Source of the DNA: Mycolicibacterium chubuense | GTDB taxonomy: Bacteria; Actinomycetota; Actinomycetes; Mycobacteriales; Mycobacteriaceae | Reading direction: 5' to 3' | Assembly (NCBI RefSeq): GCF_001044255.1 | Contig: NZ_JYNX01000060.1 | Location: forward strand, 308,352 to 372,351 | DNA: 64,000 bases | Shown: piece by piece, positions 16,064 to 24,705 of the stretch | How the letters are laid out: each line of letters begins with the position of its first letter | How positions within the stretch are numbered: position 1 is the stretch's first letter | Notes under the pieces: model-generated | Seen by the model: only the letters and a program-made list of their open reading frames with translations | The model's database searches: none | What the model was told of the DNA's origin: nothing | Program-made: the position numbers and the translations under genes

Positions 16064-16609
16064 ATGCTCGAGCTCGCCATCCTGGGGTTGCTCCTGGAAG
16101 CGCCGATGCACGGCTACGAGTTGCGTAAGCGGCTCACCGGTCTGCTCGGTGCGTTCCGCGCCTTCTCCTATGGTTCGCTCTACCCGGCGCTGCGGCGCAT
16201 GCAGGCCGACGGCCTGATCGTCGAGGACGCCGCGCCGGAAGGCACGGTCAAGGTGCGCCGTGCGCGCCGCGTGTACCAGCTCACCGATGCCGGCAAGCAG
16301 CGGTTCACCGAGTTGGTCGCCGACACCGGACCCCAGAATTTCTCCGACGACGGCTTCGGAGTGCATCTCGCCTTCTTCAACCGCACCCCCGCCGAGGCCC
16401 GGATGCGGATTCTGGAAGGTCGCCGCCGTCAGGTGGAAGAGCGTCGGGAAGGTCTGCGTGAAGCCATCGCGCGGGCGAGCAACTCGTTCGACCGGTACAC
16501 CAGACAGCTGCACCAGCTGGGGCTGGAGTCCAGTGAGCGCGAAGTGAAATGGCTCAACGAGTTGATCGCGGCGGAGAAGTCGGCGCAGGGACGTGCCGAA
16601 CAGATTTGA
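16064..16609 (+). CDS. PadR-family transcriptional regulator
   Basis: 181 aa. The N-terminal winged helix is typical of PadR (MLELAILGLLLEAPMHGYEL, SLYPALRRMQADGLI, RVYQLTDAGKQRF). A C-terminal helical dimerisation domain (ARMRILEGRRRQVEERREGL) follows. It lies 52 bases upstream of ino1 and in the same direction (Rv0047c-Rv0046c order), so it probably controls inositol synthesis and itself. GGGGG precedes the ATG. Confidence 0.9.
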   Translation: MLELAILGLLLEAPMHGYELRKRLTGLLGAFRAFSYGSLYPALRRMQADGLIVEDAAPEGTVKVRRARRVYQLTDAGKQRFTELVADTGPQNFSDDGFGVHLAFFNRTPAEARMRILEGRRRQVEERREGLREAIARASNSFDRYTRQLHQLGLESSEREVKWLNELIAAEKSAQGRAEQI

Positions 16610-16661
16610 GCTCGAGTACCACCCATACCAGCAGTGACGTAGGACAAGAGGAGAAGTCGTC

Positions 16662-17777
16662 ATGACCGCAAGCAATGACGTTCGGGTTGCGATCGTCGGC
16701 GTGGGCAACTGCGCGTCCTCGCTCGTGCAGGGCGTGCAGTACTACAAGGACGCCGACGAGAACGCCAGCGTTCCCGGCCTGATGCACGTCAAGCTCGGCC
16801 AGTACCACGTGCGCGACGTGAAGTTCGTCGCCGCCTTCGACGTGGACGCCAAGAAGGTCGGCTTCGACCTGTCCGAGGCGATCTTCGCCTCCGAGAACAA
16901 CACCATCAAGATCGCCGACGTGCCGCCGACCGACATCGTCGTGCAGCGCGGCCCGACGCTCGACGGCATCGGCAAGTACTACGCCGACACCATCGAGGTG
17001 TCCGACGCCGAGCCCGTCGACGTGGTCAAGGTGCTCAAGGACGCCAAGGTCGACGTGCTGGTGTCCTACCTGCCGGTGGGCTCCGAGGAGGCCGACAAGT
17101 TCTACGCCCAGTGCGCGATCGACGCCGGCGTGGCGTTCGTCAACGCGCTGCCGGTGTTCATCGCCTCGGATCCGGTGTGGGCGAAGAAGTTCGAAGACGC
17201 CGGCGTGCCGATCGTCGGCGACGACATCAAGAGCCAGGTCGGCGCCACCATCACCCACCGCGTGATGGCCAAGCTGTTCGAGGACCGCGGCGTCACGCTG
17301 GACCGCACCTACCAGCTCAACGTCGGCGGCAACATGGACTTCCTCAACATGCTCGAGCGCTCGCGGCTGGAGTCGAAGAAGGTGTCCAAGACCCAGGCCG
17401 TCACCTCCAACCTGTCCGGCTCGCTGGCCGGCAAGATCGAGGACAAGAACGTCCACATCGGTCCGTCCGACCACGTCGCGTGGCTCGACGACCGCAAGTG
17501 GGCCTACGTCCGCCTCGAGGGCCGTGCCTTCGGCGACGTGCCGCTGAACCTGGAGTACAAGCTCGAGGTGTGGGACTCCCCCAACTCGGCCGGCGTGATC
17601 ATCGACGCGGTGCGCGCGGCGAAGATCGCCAAGGACCGCGGCATCGGCGGCCCCATCGAGGCCGCCTCGGCGTACCTGATGAAGAGCCCGCCCAAGCAGC
17701 TGGCCGACGACATCGCCCGCGATCAGCTCGAGAAGTTCATCGCCGGTGGGCAGGAGCGTAGCGACTCGGGGATCTAA
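16662..17777 (+). CDS. ino1: myo-Inositol-1-phosphate synthase
   Basis: 371 aa. Converts glucose 6-phosphate to myo-inositol 1-phosphate with NAD, the first step toward phosphatidylinositol, LAM and mycothiol. The Rossmann NAD site is [16 protein letters not shown]; catalytic-core motifs include [33 protein letters not shown] and [17 protein letters not shown]. Length and sequence match Rv0046c. AGGAG precedes the ATG. It is followed 22 bases on by a strong hairpin. Confidence 0.97.
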   Translation: MTASNDVRVAIVGVGNCASSLVQGVQYYKDADENASVPGLMHVKLGQYHVRDVKFVAAFDVDAKKVGFDLSEAIFASENNTIKIADVPPTDIVVQRGPTLDGIGKYYADTIEVSDAEPVDVVKVLKDAKVDVLVSYLPVGSEEADKFYAQCAIDAGVAFVNALPVFIASDPVWAKKFEDAGVPIVGDDIKSQVGATITHRVMAKLFEDRGVTLDRTYQLNVGGNMDFLNMLERSRLESKKVSKTQAVTSNLSGSLAGKIEDKNVHIGPSDHVAWLDDRKWAYVRLEGRAFGDVPLNLEYKLEVWDSPNSAGVIIDAVRAAKIAKDRGIGGPIEAASAYLMKSPPKQLADDIARDQLEKFIAGGQERSDSGI

Positions 17778-17799
17778 CCGGGCTGAGTCTCCTCTTCGC

Positions 17800-17855
17800 C
17801 GAAACTGCGGGGAGATCGCGTTCCGTCACGGAATGCCGATCTCCCCGCAGTTTCG
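17800..17855. terminator. Near-perfect long hairpin between convergent ino1 and acetyltransferase
   Basis: CGAAACTGCGGGGAGATCG (17800-17818) and its exact complement at 17837-17855 form a 19-bp perfect stem. The intervening bases contain a second small stem, TTCCGT-C-ACGGAA. It lies 22 bases after the ino1 stop and 8 bases from the stop of the opposing gene, so it probably ends transcription from both sides. Confidence 0.75.
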
Positions 17856-17863
17856 CGTTGGGG

Positions 17864-19066
17864 CTAGAAGCCGTAACCCAGCTCGGCCGGGACGTCGACG
17901 GCGAACGCCGCGTCCAGCGCGGCTAGTACCTGAGAGTCGTTGCAGCGCAAGCGGTGTGCGGTCGCGAACGACGAGGCGCGGTGCGTCCCGAGATAGAGGC
18001 TGCCCAGCACCGACACGTCGGTGTGCACGTCGGCGTCGGCGGTGGTGGGTGCACAGTGCGCATGGCCGTCGCGCACCTGCAGTGCGAACCGGCCGCCGCG
18101 ACCAAGGAACTCATCGGAGATCTCCAGCACCACAGACAGATCCGCCGCGTAGGTGCGCGCCTGCAGCACGGCCGGGATGTCGAGCATCCGCAGCCAGAGC
18201 CCGTCCTCGACACTGGTGGTGCGTACCCGGCGGGGATCGGTGAGCAGGTAGGGCAGCAACGCGCCGGGATGGGTGTGGATGCCGATCGTGTCCTTGAGAT
18301 CCAGCCCCAGCAGCACCCGCCACAGCGCGATCTCCGCCTCCGCGGTCGCCGCCGCCAGCTTCGTCACCTCGACGGTGGTCTTCTCGTCACTGCCGTGCAG
18401 CCGGTAGAACGCGAAGCCGTCCGGATGCAGCAGGCAGTAATGCGGCGTACCACCGCTTCTCGACCCCTCGCGGTCGGCCAGGATCTCGTCCCACAGCCGG
18501 GCCGGGGTGTGCAGGCCGCCGGGAGTCCGGCGCCGCCATCGCTCGTCGATGTCCTCGAGCTGCGCGCGATGCTCGGCGGGCCGCACGATGCGGACACCGC
18601 CCGGATCGGGCACCGCGGGATGGAAGCGTGCGCCGCGGCGGTGCACCTCGAGCCGTTCCCACACCGTCGCGGCGCCATAGCCGAAGCGGCCGTAGATCTC
18701 CGCCTCACTGGCCTCCAACCCGGCGATCGGGTAGGCGTCCATCCGCCGGTGCAGTTCGTCGAACATGCCGCTCAGCGCCCCCCGCCGCCGGTGGGTCGGT
18801 GCGACGGCGACCATCGACACCCCCGCCATCGGCAGCACCGCTCCCCCGGGCACGGTCAGCTCGAGATCGAGGAACAACGCCGTACCGACCACGTCGTCCC
18901 CGTCGCAGGCGACCACGGCGCTGTCCGCCGGCATCATCGACCGCCACACCGCGGCGGTCTCCTCGGACCGCCAGACCCCGAACCCCGTCGCGGTGATCAA
19001 GGCCATCGCCGCCCAGTCGGCCTCCTCGGCGCTACGGAACGTCAGGCTCTTCGGATCGGTGTGCAC
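17864..19066 (-). CDS. Eis-like N-acetyltransferase (GNAT)
   Basis: 400 aa from GTG 19066, close to the ~402 aa of Eis. Eis-type tripartite layout: N-terminal GNAT with the acetyl-CoA loop VAVAPTHRRRGALSGMFDEL, then ASEAEIYGRFGYGAATVWE, a second GNAT-like region, and a sterol-carrier-like C-terminus ending in an aromatic residue (DVPAELGYGF, the C-terminal carboxylate being catalytic in Eis). Also Eis-like are LGSLYLGTHRASSFATAHRL and CNDSQVLAALDAAFA. The family acetylates amines such as aminoglycosides and peptides; the substrate here is unknown. The start is uncertain (the frame is open to 19108). Confidence 0.82.
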   Translation of the reverse strand: MHTDPKSLTFRSAEEADWAAMALITATGFGVWRSEETAAVWRSMMPADSAVVACDGDDVVGTALFLDLELTVPGGAVLPMAGVSMVAVAPTHRRRGALSGMFDELHRRMDAYPIAGLEASEAEIYGRFGYGAATVWERLEVHRRGARFHPAVPDPGGVRIVRPAEHRAQLEDIDERWRRRTPGGLHTPARLWDEILADREGSRSGGTPHYCLLHPDGFAFYRLHGSDEKTTVEVTKLAAATAEAEIALWRVLLGLDLKDTIGIHTHPGALLPYLLTDPRRVRTTSVEDGLWLRMLDIPAVLQARTYAADLSVVLEISDEFLGRGGRFALQVRDGHAHCAPTTADADVHTDVSVLGSLYLGTHRASSFATAHRLRCNDSQVLAALDAAFAVDVPAELGYGF

Positions 19067-19122
19067 GGCCTCGACGGTGGCACACCCGGCACGGCGCACG
19101 CATCCCAATATCGGCCGGTGCG

Positions 19123-19128
19123 TACTGT
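19123..19128 (+). promoter_or_regulatory. -10 element of a probably leaderless transcript
   Basis: TACTGT ends 6 bases before the ATG at 19135, and no ribosome binding site is present. This spacing is typical of leaderless mycobacterial mRNAs. It serves the hydrolase gene, divergent from the acetyltransferase. Confidence 0.45.
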
Positions 19129-19134
19129 TTGCCC

Positions 19135-20031
19135 ATGGACGACAGCGACGACGAGCTGGCCAGCCTGTCGGAATTCATCTTCCTCAAAGAGAACGCCACC
19201 CAGGCCGGGGTGACGGGGCCGCTGCCGGCGGCGACCCGCGTCGACCACGGACCGATCAGCGCACTGCGGTACGGCGACGACGCGCCGCGCGTGGTGTTCC
19301 TGCACGGCGGCGGGCAGAACGCCCACACCTGGGACACCGTGATACTCGGGCTCGGCCTGCCCGCGCTGGCCATCGACCTTCCCGGCCATGGCCGTTCGGC
19401 GTGGCGCGAGGACGGTGACTACGGGCCGAAGAACAACGCGGTCGCGGTCGAACCGGTGGTGCGGGAGCTGGCCGGCGACGCCGACCTCGTCGTCGGCATG
19501 TCGCTCGGCGGTCTGACCGCACTGCGGTTGGCGGTGACCGCGCCGGACCTGGTGCGCAAGCTCGTCCTGGTCGACGTGACACCGTCGGCACCCGAACGGC
19601 ACACCCAGATGACCGACGCGCAGAAGGGCACGGTCGCTCTCGTGCAGGGGGAGCGGAGCTTCCCGTCGTTCGACGCGATGCTCGAGGTGACCGTGGCGGC
19701 GGCACCGCACCGTGATCGGGAATCGTTGCGGCGCGGCGTGTTCCACAATGCCAAGCGGCTCGACGACGGCACCTGGACGTGGCGCTACGACTCCATCCGG
19801 AAAGCGGAGGGATTCGAGGGCCTGTGGGACGACGTGCCGCGGCTCTCCACGCCGACGACCCTGGTCCGCGGCGCGAAGTCGTTCTTCGTCAACGACGACG
19901 ACGCTGCCGAATTCGCCCGCACCGCGCCGGGATTCCAGCGCGTCCACATCGTCGAGGACTCCGGGCACTCGGTGCAGAGCGACCAGCCGCGGGTCCTCGT
20001 CGAGTTGCTACGCGGCGTCTTGGCCGACTGA
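19135..20031 (+). CDS. Alpha/beta hydrolase
   Basis: 298 aa. Oxyanion-hole motif FLHGGGQNAHTW, nucleophile elbow VVGMSLGG (Ser), and catalytic His in DSGHSVQSDQP form a complete alpha/beta-hydrolase set. It resembles Rv0045c, which follows ino1 in M. tuberculosis and acts as an esterase; the physiological substrate is unknown. Start ATG 19135 with a -10 directly upstream. Its last 24 bases overlap the opposing metallopeptidase gene. Confidence 0.88.
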   Translation: MDDSDDELASLSEFIFLKENATQAGVTGPLPAATRVDHGPISALRYGDDAPRVVFLHGGGQNAHTWDTVILGLGLPALAIDLPGHGRSAWREDGDYGPKNNAVAVEPVVRELAGDADLVVGMSLGGLTALRLAVTAPDLVRKLVLVDVTPSAPERHTQMTDAQKGTVALVQGERSFPSFDAMLEVTVAAAPHRDRESLRRGVFHNAKRLDDGTWTWRYDSIRKAEGFEGLWDDVPRLSTPTTLVRGAKSFFVNDDDAAEFARTAPGFQRVHIVEDSGHSVQSDQPRVLVELLRGVLAD

Positions 20032-21615
20032 ACTCCCCGCCCTGCGGCGCCGCCGGACCAGCACGAGCAGCCCGGCGAACGCCAGCGCCGAGTTCTGCGG
20101 CGTGACCACCTGATAGCCGAGATCCTTCAGGATGCCCACCTCGACCGCGCTCAGCGCCCGCACACCGGGGCCTTTTCCGGCCTTGGCGTTCATCAGCTGA
20201 TCGTCGGCGCCGACGAACGTGGTGTCGTCGAGGTGGCTCATGGAACTGCCGCTCTCCCAAGGGTTCGGCGTGTACAGCGGGACCGGGCCGCCGTACGCCG
20301 CGACCGCGTTCGCGCCCCCGAAGAACAAGCCCCCACTGGCGCCGGTGAGCCGCGCATTGTCGGCGGTGTTCCAGGTGTAGAACGCACTGATCGGTTTGTG
20401 ACCGTCGGCGGCCACGACGAACCGGTCGAACGATGTCCAGGAGCGACCCGTATTGCTTCCGGCCTTGTTGATCTGGGACAGGAAGCCGAGCGTGTGCAGC
20501 AGTTCGTGCAGTGCGGTCGACGTGAAGTCGTACTCGTCGGCGGCGATGCTGTCGTCCAATCCCCAGGCGTAGCTGAAGTTCCAGTCGATCTGGCCGTCGG
20601 CGGCCGACCCGTTGGAGTCGACCCCGGTGATCAGCTTGTTCTGCACGACGGTGCGCCAGAAGCCGGCGTATCCGGAGGTGAGCGCGCTGCCGGCCGAAGC
20701 GAGGCTGCCCGCATCGGTCTCCACACCCACGTCGTAGGTGAGCGTGACCGGCTTGGTCACCATGACGTATCCGGTGAGTCGTCTGGCCACGTCCTGCAGT
20801 GCCTGCTGCCGCTCGGGAGTCCAGGCGGTGCCGCCGTCGGTGTAGCGGAACTGAAAGGTGATGGCGCCCTGGTTGATCAGTGACGTGGCGCTGGTCCCGA
20901 ACGGCCGGAACGGGCTGCCGTCGAGGACGGCGACGCGGAAGGTGTCGACGCCGTCGAACTTCTCGTTGGGCGTGTAGGTGTAGGTCCCGTCGTCGGCGAG
21001 TTGCACCAAGCCCTCGCGTGGTGACCGCCGGATCCGGTAGGTGAGCGGGTCGCCGTCGGAGTCGCTCGCACCGATCGTTCCGGTGATCGGACCGTCGACC
21101 TGACCGGTGAGCTGGATCGGGGTCACGGTCGGTGCCTTGTTGAAGAGGGTGCTTCGGGTCGAGGTGGCGACGGTTTCGGTGGCGACGGTGCTGGTGTCGA
21201 CGGTGCTGGTGTCGACGGCCCGCGCGGCGGATGCGGGTTCGGCGTCGGCCACGCGGTCCGCCCGCCGCGCCTGACGTGTCTCGGCCCGGGCCGCGCGGCG
21301 CTCGGCTCGTCGCTGCGCCCCGGTGGTGCGGGCCGTGTCGGCCCGGTGCGCTGTCGACGGACCGGCAGACGCCGAGGTCTCGCTGGTGCCGTCCGCCGCG
21401 GCGACGCCGGTCTGCGGCCCGAGCAGCGAGAATCCCAGCAACGCCGCTCCGACACCGGCCGATGCCGCCCCGAGCGCTAGCCAGTGCGCGCGCGGCCGGC
21501 TTCGAGCTGCACTTTCGTAGCTGTATCCGTCACTATTTGACCCTCTCGTCAACAGTGCTGGACAGGCTATACCGGGAACGGCAGCAACACCAGCAAATGC
21601 GGTTTTCCTGAACAC
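20008..21615 (-). CDS. Secreted zinc metallopeptidase-like protein with Ig-like/VCBS domain
   Basis: Up to 535 aa. An N-terminal hydrophobic export segment (WLALGAASAGVGAALLGFSL) is followed by an Ala/Arg/Thr-rich linker. Next comes a cadherin/VCBS-like repeat (VDGPITGTIGASDSDGDPLTYRI, DGTYTYTPNEKFDGVDTF), then a catalytic-type region with HELLHTLGF, an HExxHxxGF metzincin-like zinc site. The end is a hydrophobic helix and RRRRR, like a wall or membrane anchor (ALAFAGLLVLVRRRRRAG). The GTG at 21615 is one possible start; a TTG near 21550 is another. Substrate unknown. It could be a surface protein whose protease activity is lost, but the zinc ligands look intact. Confidence 0.7.
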   Translation of the reverse strand: MFRKTAFAGVAAVPGIACPALLTRGSNSDGYSYESAARSRPRAHWLALGAASAGVGAALLGFSLLGPQTGVAAADGTSETSASAGPSTAHRADTARTTGAQRRAERRAARAETRQARRADRVADAEPASAARAVDTSTVDTSTVATETVATSTRSTLFNKAPTVTPIQLTGQVDGPITGTIGASDSDGDPLTYRIRRSPREGLVQLADDGTYTYTPNEKFDGVDTFRVAVLDGSPFRPFGTSATSLINQGAITFQFRYTDGGTAWTPERQQALQDVARRLTGYVMVTKPVTLTYDVGVETDAGSLASAGSALTSGYAGFWRTVVQNKLITGVDSNGSAADGQIDWNFSYAWGLDDSIAADEYDFTSTALHELLHTLGFLSQINKAGSNTGRSWTSFDRFVVAADGHKPISAFYTWNTADNARLTGASGGLFFGGANAVAAYGGPVPLYTPNPWESGSSMSHLDDTTFVGADDQLMNAKAGKGPGVRALSAVEVGILKDLGYQVVTPQNSALAFAGLLVLVRRRRRAGSSVGQDAA

Positions 21616-21726
21616 TCGCTGTTAACCCGCTGGTCGCCTGCTGCTCGTCGGAGTGTCGTACGGTGCGGGCGGTCCGGCCGGCAGCCCCCGGCCGGAGGTC
21701 CGCGTGGGAAGGAACCGGAAGATCTC

Positions 21727-23796
21727 ATGGCGCTCGTGCCGCTGAACCTGTTCGTCAGCCACGACGGGAAGTCCCGTCGGCAACACATCACGTGCGTCTT
21801 TAAGTGCGGCGACGCGTGCTCCAAGCCGGTGCCCAACCGGAGCGACAACGAGTACTTCGGCGACATCGCCAAGGTCGTGTCCCGCCGTTCGATCCTGCAG
21901 GCCGGCAGCGTCGCGGTGCTCGCCGTCGGCGCCGGATCCGCGCTCGCGGCATGCTCATCGCCGACCCAGCCCGCGCCGACGTCGTCGTCGGCGCCCGCCC
22001 CGGCCTCTCCCCCACCGGGCATGAACTTCGCGTCGGTGGCCCCCAACAGTGAGGACGCGGTCGTCGTCGCCGACGGCTACCGGCAGGCCGTCGTCATCAG
22101 CTGGGGCGACCCGATCCTTCCCGGCGCGCCCGCCTTCGACGTCGCCAAGCAGACCGGCGCGGCCCAGCGCGGCCAGTTCGGGTTCAACAACGACTTCGCC
22201 GGGTTGCTGCCGATCCCCGGCCGGCAGAACCGCTTCCTGCTGGTCACCAACTTCGAGTACGTCACCCCGCAGTTCATGTTCCCCGGCTTCGACGCCGACG
22301 CCCCCACCCGCGAGCAGTTCGAGGTCGAGCAGGCCGCGGTCGGGATGGGCGTGGTCGAGGTGGAGCGCACCCCCGACGGTCTGAAACCGGTGATGGGCTC
22401 CTACAACCGGCGCGTCACCGCCGACACCCCGTTCACCCTGACCGGTCCCGCAGCGGGCAGCGATTTCGTCAAGACCGCCGCCGACCCCGCCGGACGCACC
22501 GTGGCGGGCACGTTCGCCAACTGCTCGGGCGGCGTGACGCCGTGGGGCACCGTGCTGTCCGGGGAGGAGAACTTCCACGAGTACTTCGGCGCCGCCGACG
22601 GTGCGCCGGCGCCGGGCCCGGTCGACGCCGACCGCAGGGACCGCTACGGCGTCGCGGCCGAACCCACCGCCCTCAAGTGGGAGACGTTCGACCCGCGCTT
22701 CGACCTGACGAAGACGCCCAACGAGGTCAACCGGTTCGGCTACGTCGTCGAGCTCAACCCGTGGGACCCCGCGTCGACCCCGGTGAAGCACTCCGCGATG
22801 GGGCGCCTCAAGCACGAAGGCGCCACCATCTACGTCACCGACGACGGCACCGTGGTCGCCTACACCGGCGACGACCAGCGCTTCGACTACATGTACAAAT
22901 TCGTCTCCGCCAAGAAGGTGCAGCCCGGCACCGATCCGGCCGCGATGGCGCACAACATGACGATCCTCGACGAGGGCACGCTCTACGTCGCCAAGCTCTC
23001 CAGCGACATCCCGCCCTCGGAGATCGACGGCTCCGGCACTCTGCCGGCGAAGGGCTCGTTCAGCGGCACCGGCACCTGGCTTCCGCTGCTGCGCAGCGGG
23101 CCCGGTGGGCAGGCGCAGTCACTGGTCGACGGCGTCACCGCACAGGAAGCCGCGGTGTTCACCCGGATGGCCGCCGACAAAGCCGGCGCCACGAAGATGG
23201 ACCGCCCCGAGGACTTCGAGGCCAACCCCAAGACCGGCAAGGTCTACGTGGCGCTGACCAACAACGACGAACGCGGGGCGCCCGGCGAGGCCGCTCCCGA
23301 CGCCGCCAACCCGCGCAACGACAACAAGAGCGGACAGGTCCTCGAGATCACCGATGACCACGCGGGCACCGACTTCACCTGGGAGCTGCTGCTGGTGTGC
23401 GGTGACCCGAAAGCGGCCGACACCTATTTCGCGGGATTCGACAAGAGCAAGGTCAGCCCGATCTCCTGCCCGGACAACCTGGCCTTCGACAGCCACGGCA
23501 ACCTATGGATCTCCACCGACGGCAACGCACTCGACTCGAACGACGGACTGTTCGCGGTCGCGCTCGACGGCCCCAATCGCGGTGAGGTGAAACAATTCCT
23601 GACCGTTCCCCTGGGCGCGGAGACCTGCGGACCGATCGTGACCGACACGCTGGTGACGGTGTGCGTGCAGCACCCCGGGGAGAACGACGACAACAGCATC
23701 GACAACCCGCAGTCGCGCTGGCCCGAGGGCGGCAACGGCACGGCGCGGCCGTCGGTGGTGGCAGTGTGGAAGGACAACGGGCAGATCGGTCTCTGA
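21727..23796 (+). CDS. PhoX-family phosphatase (Tat-exported lipoprotein)
   Basis: 689 aa. DUF839/PhoX phosphatases are Ca/Fe-dependent periplasmic enzymes releasing phosphate from organic esters. A long pre-segment leads to a twin-arginine signal, SRRSILQAGSVAVLAVGAG (Arg53-54), with a lipobox ALAAC at Cys76. Family motifs include NCSGGVTPWGTVLSGEENF, GRLKHEGATIYVTDDGTVVAY, MDRPEDFEANPKTGKVYVAL and CPDNLAFDSHGNLWISTDG. Phosphate starvation control is expected from the family but I could not identify a convincing operator. Confidence 0.92.
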   Translation: MALVPLNLFVSHDGKSRRQHITCVFKCGDACSKPVPNRSDNEYFGDIAKVVSRRSILQAGSVAVLAVGAGSALAACSSPTQPAPTSSSAPAPASPPPGMNFASVAPNSEDAVVVADGYRQAVVISWGDPILPGAPAFDVAKQTGAAQRGQFGFNNDFAGLLPIPGRQNRFLLVTNFEYVTPQFMFPGFDADAPTREQFEVEQAAVGMGVVEVERTPDGLKPVMGSYNRRVTADTPFTLTGPAAGSDFVKTAADPAGRTVAGTFANCSGGVTPWGTVLSGEENFHEYFGAADGAPAPGPVDADRRDRYGVAAEPTALKWETFDPRFDLTKTPNEVNRFGYVVELNPWDPASTPVKHSAMGRLKHEGATIYVTDDGTVVAYTGDDQRFDYMYKFVSAKKVQPGTDPAAMAHNMTILDEGTLYVAKLSSDIPPSEIDGSGTLPAKGSFSGTGTWLPLLRSGPGGQAQSLVDGVTAQEAAVFTRMAADKAGATKMDRPEDFEANPKTGKVYVALTNNDERGAPGEAAPDAANPRNDNKSGQVLEITDDHAGTDFTWELLLVCGDPKAADTYFAGFDKSKVSPISCPDNLAFDSHGNLWISTDGNALDSNDGLFAVALDGPNRGEVKQFLTVPLGAETCGPIVTDTLVTVCVQHPGENDDNSIDNPQSRWPEGGNGTARPSVVAVWKDNGQIGL

Positions 23797-23842
23797 ACGG
23801 TTGCGCGCGTTTGCGTCTGCTCGCGAGAGGCTATCTTGAGGC

Positions 23843-24634
23843 ATGACCCGACCCGTGCGTATCGGCGTGCAACTGCAGCCACAACACTCCACCGAATACC
23901 GCCACATCCGGGACGCGGTGCGCCGCTGTGAGGACATCGGCGTCGACGTCGCGTTCAACTGGGACCACTTCTTCCCGCTGTACGGCGACCCCGACGGCGC
24001 ACACTACGAATGCTGGACGATGCTCGCCGCGTGGGCCGAGCAGACCTCCCGCATCGAAATCGGCGCCCTGGTGACGTGTAACTCCTACCGCAACCCCGAG
24101 CTGCTCGCCGACATGGCCCGCACCGTCGATCACATCTCCGACGGCCGGCTCATCCTCGGTATCGGATCCGGTTGGAAGCAGAAGGATTACGACGAATACG
24201 GCTACGAATTCGGCACCGCGGGCAGCCGACTCGACGACCTCGCCGCGGCGCTGCCGCGCATCGAATCCCGGCTGGGCAAGCTGAATCCCGCTCCGCTGCG
24301 CGACATTCCGATTCTGATCGGTGGGCAGGGCGAGAAGAAGACCCTGCGCCTGGTCGCCGAACACGCCGACATCTGGCACGGCTTCACCGACCGCTCCACC
24401 TACCCCGGCAAGGCCGAGGTGCTCGACCGCCACTGCGCGGACGTCGGGCGCGACCCCTCGGCGATCGAGCGCTCATCGGGCGTGCCCGAGGGCAGCGAGG
24501 ACGCCATGCTCGCCGGAGCCGAGGCCCTGGTCGGCCTCGGTGTCACGCTGCTGACGATCGGCGTCAACGGTCCCGACTACGACCTCACCAAGGCCGAGGC
24601 GCTGTGTCGGTGGCGGGACCGCCAGGCGGGCTGA
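23843..24634 (+). CDS. LLM-class F420-dependent oxidoreductase
   Basis: 263 aa luciferase-like TIM barrel. VAFNWDHFFPLYGDPDGAHYE, AEQTSRIEIGALVTCNSYRN, GRLILGIGSGWKQKDYDEYG and IPILIGGQGEKKTLRLVAEH are typical F420-dependent LLM motifs. Similar to Rv0044c. Substrate unknown. It starts 46 bases after the phosphatase gene. Confidence 0.88.
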   Translation: MTRPVRIGVQLQPQHSTEYRHIRDAVRRCEDIGVDVAFNWDHFFPLYGDPDGAHYECWTMLAAWAEQTSRIEIGALVTCNSYRNPELLADMARTVDHISDGRLILGIGSGWKQKDYDEYGYEFGTAGSRLDDLAAALPRIESRLGKLNPAPLRDIPILIGGQGEKKTLRLVAEHADIWHGFTDRSTYPGKAEVLDRHCADVGRDPSAIERSSGVPEGSEDAMLAGAEALVGLGVTLLTIGVNGPDYDLTKAEALCRWRDRQAG

Positions 24635-24705
24635 CCGGCGCGGCATTGCACTCCGATTGAGCCGAACCTTCCGGCCCTGGCGCGCGGCCCACTACGTTGC
24701 TTGAG

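Noticed and set aside
21616-21726. PHO-box-like repeat (GTTAACC-CGCT-GGTCGCC) before the PhoX gene
   Set aside because: Only loosely similar to GTTCACC-type direct repeats and too degenerate to call.
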